Positions 25,977 through 34,191 are shown, numbered from the stretch's first letter. The stretch: DNA of 44,810 nucleotides from Nocardiopsis trehalosi NBRC 14201 (GCF_001552555.1 NZ_BCRK01000028.1:1-44810), one strand, 5' to 3'. Made by a program: numbers and translations. Notes: a model not told the origin generated them from the letters alone.

Positions 25977-26271
25977 GCCGACATGCTGCCACCTCCCACG
26001 CGACAGCTCCACTTAACTTTTCTTCGCCTCACCGTTCAGTTTCGCTGCACCCACCGGGCGCGCATCCGAGGCGGCCGTGGTCGGGGCGCGTCGGCGGGGC
26101 CCGCGCCCGGTACAGTGGTTCCGCTATTGAGCTGATGATGGGACCTCCTCCGGTCTCTCGTCCGGTCCCCGCGCCCGCCGGGCGGCTCCGCGCCGCCGGT
26201 GAGAGCGGCCCGCGCCTTCGCGCCGGGCCGCCGCGCCCGTCAGCGCAGGTGACGACAGAGACAGGAGTCCC
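25977..26271. promoter_or_regulatory. Divergent promoter region and long MFS leader
   Basis: This 295-bp gap serves the PhzF-like gene (left) and the MFS gene (right). A TACAGT hexamer at 26111 could be the MFS -10 box, giving a leader of about 150 nt. The leader has GC-rich arms able to fold (about 26173-26235) and an ATG pair at 26135/26138 opening a short frame that begins M-M-G-P-P-P. An attenuation mechanism is possible but unproven. Confidence 0.3.
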
Positions 26272-27486
26272 ATGTCCCCCTTGGGCACGCTGCGCCGCAT
26301 GCGCGCGATCGCCGGAACCCCCCTTCTGCTGGTGGCCTTCCTCGCCCGGCTGCCGGTGTCCATGGTCCTCATCGGGACCCTCACCCTCGTCACCGCCGAG
26401 GCGGGCGGGGTGGCGGCCGGCGGGCTCGTCTCGGGCGCCATCGCGCTCGGCGAGACCGTCGGCGGGCCCGTGCTCGCCCGCCTCGCCGACCGGCGCGGGC
26501 AGCGGACGGTCGTGCTCGCGGCGTCCCTCGTCGACGCGGCGCTGATCACCGCCCTGGTCGCCGGGGTCCTCGCCGGGCTGCCCCTCCCGGTGCTCGCCCT
26601 CCTGGCGGCCGCCGCCGGGCTGTGCATGCCGCAGATCGGCCCGCTGGCGCGGTCGCGCTGGATCGCCATCGCCTCGCGGCGCCCGGCCGCCGAGCGCGAG
26701 CGCTCCGTCGCCGCCGCGCTGTCGGTCGAAGGCGTCCTGGACGAGAGCGGGTTCGTCATCGGCCCGGCCCTGGTGGGGCTGCTCGCGCTCACCGTGGGGC
26801 CCGCCGCCGCGGTCCTCGGCGCCGCCGTGCTGATCGGCGTGTTCGGCGCCGCGTTCGCGCTGCACCCCACCGCGCTGCCCGGCACCCCCGACGCCCCCGC
26901 CGCCGACCGGGTGGCCCGGATCGGGCTGGTGGTGCTGGCCGTGCCGATGTTCTGCCAGGGCGCGTTCTTCGGCGGCACCTCCACCGGGGTGACGGCGTTC
27001 GCCGAGCAGGCCGGCCGCGCCGACCTCTCCGGGCTGCTCTACGCGGTGATGGGGGTGAGCAGCGCGGTGGCCGGCCTGCTGATGGCGTCGGTCCCGGCGT
27101 CGGTGCCGCTGACCGCGCGGCTGCGCCTGGCCGCCCTCGGCCTCACCGCGGGCACCCTCCCGCTGTTCTGGGCGGGCGGGGCGGTGCCGCTGGCGGCGGC
27201 GATGCTGGTGCTCGGCTGCTTCATCGGCCCGCACATCGTCACCCTGTTCGGCCTGGCCGAGCGCGCCGCGCCGGCCGCCCGGCTGGGCCAGGCCATGGCG
27301 GTCATCACGTCCGCCCTGATCCTGGGCCAGGCGCTGGGCTCCATGTCGGCCGGCGCGCTGGCCGACCGGTTCGGTCCTGAGGGCGCGTTCGCGGTGAGCG
27401 CGGCCGCCGCGACCGCGGCGCTCGTCGTCGCGGGCGGCGCCGTGCGGTCGCGCTGGTACGGTCGGCGCGCGCCCGCCCCGGCGTGA
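26272..27486 (+). CDS. MFS transporter
   Basis: The 404-aa protein is mostly hydrophobic with about 12 predicted membrane helices and the MFS loop motif A-R-L-A-D-R-R-G-Q-R-T after helix 2. The C-terminal half has a second D-R-F-G loop. It is probably a drug or metabolite efflux pump of the actinobacterial DHA type; no substrate can be assigned. ATG 26272 has AGGAG 4 nt upstream. It is a single gene with an unusually long upstream leader, divergent from the PhzF-like gene. Confidence 0.88.
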   Translation: MSPLGTLRRMRAIAGTPLLLVAFLARLPVSMVLIGTLTLVTAEAGGVAAGGLVSGAIALGETVGGPVLARLADRRGQRTVVLAASLVDAALITALVAGVLAGLPLPVLALLAAAAGLCMPQIGPLARSRWIAIASRRPAAERERSVAAALSVEGVLDESGFVIGPALVGLLALTVGPAAAVLGAAVLIGVFGAAFALHPTALPGTPDAPAADRVARIGLVVLAVPMFCQGAFFGGTSTGVTAFAEQAGRADLSGLLYAVMGVSSAVAGLLMASVPASVPLTARLRLAALGLTAGTLPLFWAGGAVPLAAAMLVLGCFIGPHIVTLFGLAERAAPAARLGQAMAVITSALILGQALGSMSAGALADRFGPEGAFAVSAAAATAALVVAGGAVRSRWYGRRAPAPA

Positions 27487-27526
27487 GCCGGCGGCCCGGC
27501 GGTGCGGATCGCCGCAGATGGGAATG

Positions 27527-27545
27527 CGTTAATCATCCGTTAACG
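27527..27545. promoter_or_regulatory. Inverted repeat upstream of the VOC gene
   Basis: CGTTAA and TTAACG flank a 7-nt spacer in an otherwise GC-rich stretch 102 bp before the VOC start. This is a possible repressor site or part of the promoter. Confidence 0.3.
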
Positions 27546-27646
27546 GCCGTACCGACGACCCCGTGCGCCGCGTAAGCTCCACGACTGTGCTGACCTTGTT
27601 CCCTCCCCGCAGACGCCGGGTGCTCGACCGCCGAAGAGAGGTTCCC

Positions 27647-28057
27647 GTGCCCCGTGTGACCGGTCTCGCGCACATCACGTTCTCGGTGCGCGACCGCGAC
27701 GCGAGTATCGACTTCTACCGCTCGGTGCTCGGCTTCAAGGCGGTCAAGACCCGTGACGGCAAGCAGTGGCTGCACACCGAGTGCCGCCACCCCTCCGGCG
27801 TGGTGCTGGGCTTCATCCAGCACCGCGACCACTTCAAGGCCGTGTTCGACCACCGGCACGCCGGGGTCGACCACGTGGCGTTCCACGTGGGCACCCTCGG
27901 CGATCTGGAGATCTGGGAGGAGCGCCTCACCGATCTCGACATCGACCACTCGCCGATCGTGCACTCCGAGCAGGGCTCGACCCTGACCTTCGCCGACCCC
28001 GACGGCATCCAGCTGGAGCTGTTCAGCCCGGCCGACCCCGACAGCGGCGAGGACTGA
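27647..28057 (+). CDS. VOC-family (glyoxalase/dioxygenase fold) protein
   Basis: The 136-aa protein has the paired beta-alpha-beta-beta-beta modules of the vicinal-oxygen-chelate superfamily. Likely metal ligands are H9 (L-A-H-I-T-F), H76 (V-D-H-V-A-F) and E124 (I-Q-L-E-L-F). Members include glyoxalases, extradiol dioxygenases and fosfomycin/bleomycin resistance proteins; this one is a stand-alone single domain of unknown reaction. GTG 27647 has AGAGAGG 5 nt upstream and begins right at the conserved core, so the longer in-frame ATG at 27563 is rejected. It is convergent with the DeoR gene, 28 nt apart. Confidence 0.85.
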   Translation: MPRVTGLAHITFSVRDRDASIDFYRSVLGFKAVKTRDGKQWLHTECRHPSGVVLGFIQHRDHFKAVFDHRHAGVDHVAFHVGTLGDLEIWEERLTDLDIDHSPIVHSEQGSTLTFADPDGIQLELFSPADPDSGED

Positions 28058-28085
28058 CCGGCCGCCCCCGCGCCCGCGCCCGGCG

Positions 28086-28856
28086 CTACTCGGGCGCCAC
28101 CAGGTCCAGGCGGACGTCGGCCGCCCGGATCTCGTCGACCGCCGACTGCGGCAGGCGGTCGTCGGTGATGATCAGGTCGAACTCCTCCAGCCGCGCCACC
28201 CGGAACGTACCGAACTTGCCGTACTTGGTGCTGTCGACGGTGAGCACGCTCTTGGAGGCGATCCGCAGCAGTTGCTGCTTGGCGACCACCTTGGCCTCCG
28301 ACGGGGTGGTCGAACCGCGTTCGAGGTCCCACGAGCTGCTGGCGACGAACGCGAGGTCGACGTTGACCCGGCTGAGGAAGTCGGCGGTGAACTGGCCCAC
28401 CGACGAGTGGTCGGCGTGCGACACCACGCCGCCGGTGTGGATCAGCTCGATGTTCGGGTACTCCATGAGGTGGCCCACGACGTTGAAGTCGTTGGTGACC
28501 ACGGTGAGGCCGACCTTGTCGGTGAGCATGGGCACCATCTGCAGCGACGTGGTGCCGGCGTCGAGGTAGATGGTGAAGTTCTCGCGCACCAGCTCGGCCG
28601 CCGCCCGGGTGATGGCGCGCTTGGCCGGCACCTCCAGCTGGGCCTTGGCCAGGTACGACGGCTCGCTCTTCAACCGGGCCGCCAGGCGCACGCCGCCGGT
28701 GACGGACAGCACCTTGCCGTCGTTCTCCAGCGCCTGGATGTCGCGGCGCACGGTCATGTGCGACACGGACAGCATCGAGGTCAGCTCGTTGATGCTCAGG
28801 ACGTGCCGCTCCTGCAGCAGCTTGAGGATGTGCTCGCGGCGCTGGTCGGGGATCAT
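28086..28856 (-). CDS. DeoR-family transcriptional regulator
   Basis: The 256-aa protein starts with a DeoR helix-turn-helix (R-R-E-H-I-L-K-L-L, I-N-E-L, S-H-M-T-V-R-R-D-I-Q-A-L, about 5-50), then a linker with V-T-G-G-V-R-L and a sugar-phosphate-binding DeoRC domain with D-A-G-T-T-S (about 108-113), T-N-D-F-N-V and the family-typical V-D-S-T-K-Y-G-K-F. DeoR proteins usually repress sugar or polyol catabolism. ATG 28856 has a modest AAGGCG site. The divergent GDPD-family gene 255 bp away is a candidate target. Confidence 0.9.
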   Translation of the reverse strand: MIPDQRREHILKLLQERHVLSINELTSMLSVSHMTVRRDIQALENDGKVLSVTGGVRLAARLKSEPSYLAKAQLEVPAKRAITRAAAELVRENFTIYLDAGTTSLQMVPMLTDKVGLTVVTNDFNVVGHLMEYPNIELIHTGGVVSHADHSSVGQFTADFLSRVNVDLAFVASSSWDLERGSTTPSEAKVVAKQQLLRIASKSVLTVDSTKYGKFGTFRVARLEEFDLIITDDRLPQSAVDEIRAADVRLDLVAPE

Positions 28857-29111
28857 GCTTCGCCTTCGGGCTCGGAGCGGAGTGCGTGTGCACCACTGTG
28901 GCAGACGCACGGCCTACGCCACGAGTTTCCCAGGTCGGCCCGCGGCCCCGGCGGTAGCCCCCGGGTGACACCGCTCGCACTCGCCGCGCGGGGACCTATT
29001 GCGCCGGTTTTTGCCGGTCTCCGTCACGGTCGTCCGCGGACACTGGCACTCTTGTCTGCAGTAGCCACCGACGGCACCGTCGATGTTCCGCGGCGTAACG
29101 GAGACAGCACC

Positions 29112-29879
29112 ATGACGCTGGCCATCGCCTTGCGCGGCGATACCCACCGCTATCGGGAGAACACCATCCCCGCCCTGCGTTCGGCGTTCGCGGCGGGCGC
29201 CGACGTGGTGGCGGTCGACCTCAGGACCACCGCCGACGGCCACACCGTGCTGCTCCAGGACGACACCCTGGAGCGGCCGTGGGGGCCGCCGCTGCCGGTC
29301 GCCTCGCTCACCCTGGCCGAACTCGCGGCGTCCGGCCCCGAGGTCGAGCAGCGCGTCCCCACCCTGATGGAGGCGCTGGCCGAGACCGCCGTCCGCCCCT
29401 CGGCGGCGCTCATGCTCAACGTCCCCACGGCCGACACCGCGCTGGCCGCCGACACCCAGGTGCGCGAACTCGGCGCGGTCGACCGGGTGCTGTTCACCGG
29501 GGCCGCCGACGCCCTGGCCACGCTGCGCGCGCACAGCCCCAACGCCGCCATCGCCCTGACCTGGGACCGGCCCTCGCTGCCGCCGGGCGACCTGTGGCAG
29601 GCGCTGCGCCCCCGCTACTACAGCACCGACCACCGGCTGCTCACCCGCGAACTCGTCGCCGAGGTCCAGCGCCACGGGTACGCGGTCGCGGCGTGGACGG
29701 TCAACGACTTCCCGGAAATGGTGCGGATGGTCGGCATGGGGGTCGACGCGATCATCACGGAGAACACCGCCGACCTCGTCAGCCTCACCGGTGACCCGCG
29801 TCGGCTGCACGCGGCGCGCGACGCGCCCGACGACCGCGGAACAGCCCGCGACCTGCGGCGGAGCGGGTACGGCGGATAG
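29112..29879 (+). CDS. GDPD-family protein lacking canonical catalytic residues
   Basis: The 255-aa protein has the glycerophosphodiester phosphodiesterase TIM-barrel pattern: E-N-T at 16-18, A-G-A-D, T-A-D-G, D-D-T-L-E-R and a C-terminal A-W-T-V-N-D with G-V-D-A-I-I-T-E-N. The catalytic positions differ. The usual H-R-G is L7-R8-G9, the glutamate of E-x-D is A34 before D36, and the second catalytic histidine of H-D is Q49. Classical metal-dependent phosphodiester hydrolysis therefore looks impaired. It may bind ligand without cutting, or use a variant site. ATG 29112 has GGAG 8 nt upstream. It is divergent from the DeoR regulator. Confidence 0.78.
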   Translation: MTLAIALRGDTHRYRENTIPALRSAFAAGADVVAVDLRTTADGHTVLLQDDTLERPWGPPLPVASLTLAELAASGPEVEQRVPTLMEALAETAVRPSAALMLNVPTADTALAADTQVRELGAVDRVLFTGAADALATLRAHSPNAAIALTWDRPSLPPGDLWQALRPRYYSTDHRLLTRELVAEVQRHGYAVAAWTVNDFPEMVRMVGMGVDAIITENTADLVSLTGDPRRLHAARDAPDDRGTARDLRRSGYGG

Positions 29880-29884
29880 TCGAA

Positions 29885-29898
29885 AACTGAATTCAGTT
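29885..29898. promoter_or_regulatory. Perfect 14-bp palindrome upstream of the TetR gene
   Basis: AACTGAATTCAGTT is a perfect palindrome in a lower-GC stretch between the GDPD-family stop (29879) and the TetR start. It is a candidate operator for the TetR protein, although it lies almost 200 bp upstream of the gene. Confidence 0.4.
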
Positions 29899-30092
29899 CA
29901 TCCGAAAACCGGTCCGCGGCACCCCGCGGCCGCGCGAACTGTGGATTTTCCAATCCGCCGGGCGACATCCGGGATTCTCGCCGACTTTCGATCGGGGCGG
30001 CGCTATCCTCGAAACCGATTCGCAATGAACGGACCCTCCGCCGCCCCTCGACCGCGTCCGTCCCCGTGGTCGGCGCACCCTTCCGAGATGAC

Positions 30093-30716
30093 ATGACGGC
30101 CGACCTCTCCTCGCACGACGCGCGCTCCACCGAGCGCGCCCTGTCCGCCGCCGCGCGGGTCCTCGCGCGCCGGGGCGCCGACCGCCTGGGCATGGCCGAC
30201 CTCGCCCGCGAGATCGCGGTGCTGAGCGGTGCCGACCCCGGCGACCTCCGGCGCGCCTACCCCACGCGGCTCGACCTCGACTACGCCGTCGCCGTCCGGG
30301 CGGCGCGCACCCTCGTCGCGGCCGAGGCCGCCGACCCCGGTGCCGCCGACTCCGCCGCCGACCGCATGGCCCGGCTCATCCGCCGGCACATCTCCCACTG
30401 CTGGCAGAACCGCGTCGCCGAGGAGCTGCGCCGCCGGCTGCTGCCCACCCTCCGCGCCATCCACCCCGGCCGGCACCGCGAACTCGTCCGCCTCCGCCGC
30501 GAGTACCGCGAGCACATCGCCGGCATCGTCGCCGACGGCGCCGCCGAGGGCACGTTCACCGTCCGCGACGGCGAGGCCGCCACCACCGCCGTGCTCGCCA
30601 CCCTCGACACCTCGCTCGACTGGTACGACGCCGACGCCGACATGGCGCTCACCGAACTCGGCGACGTCTGCGTCGACCTCATCGTGCACCACCAGCTCGG
30701 GGCTCCCCGCGGGTGA
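30093..30716 (+). CDS. TetR-family transcriptional regulator
   Basis: The 207-aa protein has an N-terminal TetR helix-turn-helix (A-L-S-A-A-A-R-V-L-A-R-R-G, then M-A-D-L-A-R-E-I-A, G-D-L-R-R-A-Y-P-T-R-L-D-L; about 13-65) and an all-helical ligand domain with L-D-W-Y-D near residue 182, a pattern also seen in KstR2/FadR-like acyl-CoA-responsive regulators. ATG 30093 is preferred over GTG 30066, though neither has a strong ribosome site. The ligand and target are unknown; autoregulation is plausible. Confidence 0.82.
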   Translation: MTADLSSHDARSTERALSAAARVLARRGADRLGMADLAREIAVLSGADPGDLRRAYPTRLDLDYAVAVRAARTLVAAEAADPGAADSAADRMARLIRRHISHCWQNRVAEELRRRLLPTLRAIHPGRHRELVRLRREYREHIAGIVADGAAEGTFTVRDGEAATTAVLATLDTSLDWYDADADMALTELGDVCVDLIVHHQLGAPRG

Positions 30717-30791
30717 TCCGCGCGGGCCCCGGCCGGGGGCCCGCCCCTGTCTTTCGGCAGTGCCCGCGACCGCCCTGGGCGGGTAGCGTCG

Positions 30792-32426
30792 ATGCCCATG
30801 GACAGCCCCGCCGCCACCGCAGCGCGCCTGGCCCGCACCCTTCTCCGGCCGCTCAGCGGACGCCCCACCGGCGGGGACGTCGCCAAGGACGTGCTGCTCT
30901 GGACGGCGCTGAGCTGGCCGCCCGCCGCCGAGGCGCTGCTGCGCGGCCCGGCCTCGGCGAGCGCGATCGGCACGGTCGCGGCCGTGCTGGTGCTGGCGGC
31001 GGCGGTGGCGCTGAGCCGCCCCTATCCGGTGGCGGCCGCCGTCATCGGGCTCGCCGCCGTGCCGCTCATCCCGCTGACCGCCGCCGGGGCCGCCGTCCTC
31101 TGCTTCCTGGCCGGCCGGCGCGATCCCCGGGTGGGCCCGGCCGCCGCGGCCGCCGCCGCGATCACGGCCGCCGCCCTGGCGGCCGCGGTCCTCGGCGGCG
31201 CGGTGGCGGTGATCCCCGCGCTCCTCACCTCCGGCGTCATCGGGTGCGTGCTCCCGTGGATGGTCGGCGTCCACCTGCGCCAGCGCGACGACCTCGCCTA
31301 CGCCGGGTGGGAGCGGGCCCGCCGGCTCGAAACGGAGCAGCGCATCACCGCCGACCGCGTGCGGCTGCGCGAGCGCTCCCGCATCGCCCGCGACATGCAC
31401 GACTCGCTGGGCCACGAACTCGGCCTCATCGCCCTGCGCGCCGGCGCCCTCGAACTCGCCCCCGACCTGGGCGAGCGGCACCGGGCGGCCGCCGCCGGGG
31501 TCCGCGAGAGCGCCACCGAGGCCACCGAGCGGCTGCGCGAGATCATCGGCGTGCTCCGCGACCCCGGCGGCCCGGCGCCCCTGGAGCCCGTGGGGGAGGA
31601 CGTCACCGGCCTCGTCGCGCGGGCCCGCGCCTCCGGCATGGACGTGGCGCTGGAGCGCGCGGGGGAGGGCGCCGGGCCGGGCCCCATGGCCGACCGCGCC
31701 GCCTACCGCGTCGTGCAGGAGGCGCTGACCAACGCCGCCCGGCACGCGCCGGGCGCCGCCGTGCGCGTGCTGCTGCGCCGGGACGCCGCCGGCACCGCCG
31801 TGGAGGTGCGCAACTCCGCGCCCCCGGCGGGCGCCCCCGACCGGCCGGCCGCCGGCGGGCACGGCCTGGTCGGCCTGGCCGAGCGGGTCCGGCTGGCCGG
31901 GGGGACCCTGGAGGCGGGCCCGCGCGAGGGCGGGTTCGCGGTCGCCGCGCGCTTCCCGGCCGGCGCGTCCCCCGCCGCCGCGGCGTCCGGGTACGCGGCG
32001 GGGGACGGCCCGGACACCGCGGCGCCCGGCCCCCGCGCCGGGGCGGACGACCCGGTCCGGCGGGCCCGGCGGCGGCTGCGCACCGGAGCGGCGAAGATGG
32101 CCGCGACCGCCGTCCTGCTGCTCGCGGCGGCGGTGGGCACCGGCGCGGCGGCGTCGTTCTACCGCATGTCGGCGTCGACGCTGGACCCGTGGACGTTCAA
32201 CGCGCTGCGCGTCGGCGATTCCGAGGCGGAGGTGGCCGAGGTGCTGCCCCGGATGGAGTCCCCGGTGGTGCCCGAGGGCCTGCCGCCCGCACCACCGGGC
32301 GCCGACTGCCGCCATTACCGGTCGGAGGTGTCCCTGGCGGGCGGCGGGGCCACCACCTACCGGCTCTGCTTCGCCGGCGGGGAACTGGTCTCCGCCGACG
32401 CCCGCTCCTGGGAGGCGGGCACGTGA
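30792..32426 (+). CDS. NarL-type sensor histidine kinase with extra C-terminal membrane-anchored domain
   Basis: The 544-aa protein has N-terminal membrane helices (about 32-160), a HisKA_3 dimerisation domain with H203 in R-D-M-H-D-S-L-G-H-E-L, and a HATPase domain with N-box E310-A-L-T-N314 and G-H-G-L-V-G-L near 356-362. Unlike ordinary members it continues past the ATPase: an acidic/proline linker, an R-rich stretch (422-430), one more membrane helix (about 435-457) and an 87-residue outer domain with two cysteines (C506, C526) and an R-V-G-D-S-E-A-E-V segment reminiscent of SmpA/BamE-type small domains. The stop overlaps the response regulator GTG. Start ATG 30792 or 30798 (weak ribosome site). 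Confidence 0.9.
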   Translation: MPMDSPAATAARLARTLLRPLSGRPTGGDVAKDVLLWTALSWPPAAEALLRGPASASAIGTVAAVLVLAAAVALSRPYPVAAAVIGLAAVPLIPLTAAGAAVLCFLAGRRDPRVGPAAAAAAAITAAALAAAVLGGAVAVIPALLTSGVIGCVLPWMVGVHLRQRDDLAYAGWERARRLETEQRITADRVRLRERSRIARDMHDSLGHELGLIALRAGALELAPDLGERHRAAAAGVRESATEATERLREIIGVLRDPGGPAPLEPVGEDVTGLVARARASGMDVALERAGEGAGPGPMADRAAYRVVQEALTNAARHAPGAAVRVLLRRDAAGTAVEVRNSAPPAGAPDRPAAGGHGLVGLAERVRLAGGTLEAGPREGGFAVAARFPAGASPAAAASGYAAGDGPDTAAPGPRAGADDPVRRARRRLRTGAAKMAATAVLLLAAAVGTGAAASFYRMSASTLDPWTFNALRVGDSEAEVAEVLPRMESPVVPEGLPPAPPGADCRHYRSEVSLAGGGATTYRLCFAGGELVSADARSWEAGT

Positions 32427-33112
32427 CCGCGACGACGAAGGGACGCGCGCCGGTGATCCGGGTGCTGCTGGTGGACGACGAGGCGATGATCCGCGCAGGG
32501 GTGCGGGCCATCCTGGAGACCGACGCGGGGCTGGAGGTGGTCGCCGAGGGGGCCGACGGGCGCGCCGCCGTCGACCTGGCCCGCGCCCACCGCCCCCATG
32601 TGGCGCTGCTCGACATCCGCATGCCGCGCATGGACGGGCTCGCCGCCGCCGAGGAGATCCGGCGGACCGCCCCCGCGACCGCCGTCGCCATCCTCACCAC
32701 CTTCGACGAGGACGCCTACATCGAGCGGGCGCTGGCCGGCGGGGCGGCCGGGTTCCTGCTCAAGGCGGGCGACCCCCGCGAACTGCTGGCCGGGGTGCGG
32801 GCGGTCGCCGAGGGGGCGGCCTACCTCGCGCCCCGGGTGGCCCGCCACGTCATCGACGAGCTGAGCGGGGGGCGCATGGCGCGCGGCGCGGACGCCCGGC
32901 GCCGCGCCGCCGCCCTGACGGCACGGGAGCGCGACGTCCTGGCCCTGGTCGGCGCGGGGCTGTCCAACGCGGACATCGGGCGGCGGCTGTACCTGGTGGA
33001 GGGGACGGTCAAGAGCTACGTCAGCTCGATCCTGCAGCGCCTGGAGGTGCGCAACCGGGTGCAGGCGGCCGTCCTCGCCCACGAGGCCGGCCTGGTCGAC
33101 CGCGGCGCCTGA
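32423..33112 (+). CDS. NarL/LuxR-family response regulator
   Basis: The 229-aa protein has a receiver domain (V-D-D-E at 17-20, phospho-acceptor D64 in L-L-D-I-R-M-P, T-T-F, K-A-G) and a C-terminal LuxR-type helix-turn-helix (L-T-A-R-E-R-D-V-L ... G-T-V-K-S-Y-V-S-S-I-L). GTG 32423 overlaps the kinase TGA; an in-frame GTG at 32453 is an alternative just before the receiver. It forms a two-component pair with the preceding kinase. The convergent ABC-2 exporter next door is a possible target. Confidence 0.93.
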   Translation: MTATTKGRAPVIRVLLVDDEAMIRAGVRAILETDAGLEVVAEGADGRAAVDLARAHRPHVALLDIRMPRMDGLAAAEEIRRTAPATAVAILTTFDEDAYIERALAGGAAGFLLKAGDPRELLAGVRAVAEGAAYLAPRVARHVIDELSGGRMARGADARRRAAALTARERDVLALVGAGLSNADIGRRLYLVEGTVKSYVSSILQRLEVRNRVQAAVLAHEAGLVDRGA

Positions 33113-33232
33113 TCCCAGGTCACGGGGGAACGGCGGTCGGCCGTGCGCCGCCCCGGTGGGCGGGGCCTCCGGGGCGGCGCGGGGCGCGCGGCGGAGCGGG
33201 GATCGGCCCCACGCGCGCGGGCAGCGGAGCGA

Positions 33233-33277
33233 CCCCGGCGGGGCGCGGACGCCGGAGGGGGCCGCGCCCCGCCGGGG
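33233..33277. terminator. 16-bp perfect hairpin terminator
   Basis: Arms 33233-33248 and 33262-33277 pair perfectly over 16 bp with a 13-nt loop, between the response regulator and the convergent ABC permease. It probably acts in both directions. Confidence 0.75.
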
Positions 33278-33283
33278 CGGGGG

Positions 33284-34084
33284 TCAGGCGTCGCGCCACC
33301 GCAGGGCGGCGTATCCGGCGGCCAGCGTGGCCGCGGCCCAGCCGGTCAGCAGCGCGGCGGCGGTCGGCCATCCGTAGGGCTCGGTGATCCCCGTCATCAG
33401 GGCCATCCCGGCGTCGGCGGGGAGGTAGGCGGCGATGTCGGCCAGGTCGGGGTCGCCCACCATCATGACCACGAACGGCACGCCGATCAGCACCCCGATC
33501 GCGGCCGATACGGCCCCGGCGGTGCCGCGCAGGACCGCGCCCAGGCCCAGCGTGAACAGGGCGATCGCGGCGGTGTAGTAGCCCGTCCCGAGCACCGCGT
33601 GCGCGAGCGGGGCCGCCTCGATGATCATCCGGTCCCCGTAGACGGCGAGGGCGGCGAGGTCGGCGACCGCTCCGGCGCCGCACCCGAGTGCGAAGGCGGC
33701 CGCGCCGGTGACGGCGGTCTTGGCCGCCAGCACGCGGCCCCGGCGGGGCACCGCGCCGAGCGTGGACCGTATGGCGCCCGTCGCGTACTCGCCGGTGATG
33801 ACCAAAGCAGCCAGGGCCACCACCCCGAACTGGGAGAGCATGACGACCGTCGGGAAGAGGCCGTTGGCCGTCATGGCCTCGGCGTGCCCGCCGCGGTCCA
33901 GCGCGGAGGCGGTGTACCCGGCGGTGGCGGCGGTGACCAGCAGCGCGGCGGCGGCACAGGTCCACGTGGACCGCAGTCCCCACAGCTTGGTCCACTCCGC
34001 GGCGAGGGCGCCGGGCAGGCCGCCTCCGTTCGGGGGAGCGGCGGGCCGGGGTGCGGTGGTGCGGGCGGGCGAGGTGGTGGTCAC
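33284..34084 (-). CDS. ABC-2 type transporter permease
   Basis: The 266-aa protein has a cytoplasmic Ala/Pro-rich N-terminus, A-E-W-T-K-L (a motif common at the start of this permease type) and six hydrophobic segments, with the T-G-E-Y-A-T-G-A-I-R-S-T-L motif after the second, typical of actinobacterial ABC-2 permeases. It pairs with the ATPase encoded upstream. The GTG start overlaps the TGA of a 36-codon mini-ORF (GTGA) that itself overlaps the ATPase stop. Probable function: export of an antibiotic, lipid or peptide; no substrate can be assigned. Confidence 0.86.
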   Translation of the reverse strand: MTTTSPARTTAPRPAAPPNGGGLPGALAAEWTKLWGLRSTWTCAAAALLVTAATAGYTASALDRGGHAEAMTANGLFPTVVMLSQFGVVALAALVITGEYATGAIRSTLGAVPRRGRVLAAKTAVTGAAAFALGCGAGAVADLAALAVYGDRMIIEAAPLAHAVLGTGYYTAAIALFTLGLGAVLRGTAGAVSAAIGVLIGVPFVVMMVGDPDLADIAAYLPADAGMALMTGITEPYGWPTAAALLTGWAAATLAAGYAALRWRDA

Positions 34085-34150
34085 GTCCGGGTCCTTCCGG
34101 TGGCGGCGGTCGGGGAGGCGGAGGCGGCGAGGGCGCCGGGCAGGCCGCCT
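33999..34150. repeat. 27-bp exact direct repeat at the ATPase/permease junction
   Basis: The 27-nt segment at 33999-34025, inside the permease N-terminal coding region, is repeated exactly at 34124-34150 inside the mini-ORF, 125 bp apart. Similar flanking sequence extends on both sides, including the CCGGAAGG-type ribosome site. Confidence 0.8.
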
Positions 34151-34191
34151 CGGCCCGGGGGAGCGGTGGCGCGGGCGGGGGCGGTGGTCAT
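34081..34191 (-). CDS. 36-aa mini-ORF made by tandem duplication at an ABC operon junction
   Basis: An ATG that overlaps the ATPase stop (ATGA) opens a 36-codon frame whose TGA overlaps the permease GTG. Its first 23 residues mirror the permease N-terminus (M-T-T ... G-G-L-P-G-A-L-A-A), and its last residues (A-A-T-G-R-T-R-T) mirror the ATPase C-terminus (A-A-T-G-R-A-R-R). It is either a tandem copy of the roughly 107-bp ATPase/permease junction or the remnant of a deleted second permease. It probably has no transport role but would keep translation coupled. Confidence 0.55.
   Translation of the reverse strand: MTTAPARATAPPGRGGLPGALAASASPTAATGRTRT

Noticed and set aside
27563-27646. N-terminal extension of the VOC protein
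   Set aside because: The added residues are Arg-rich and non-conserved; GTG 27647 has AGAGAGG upstream and begins at the domain.
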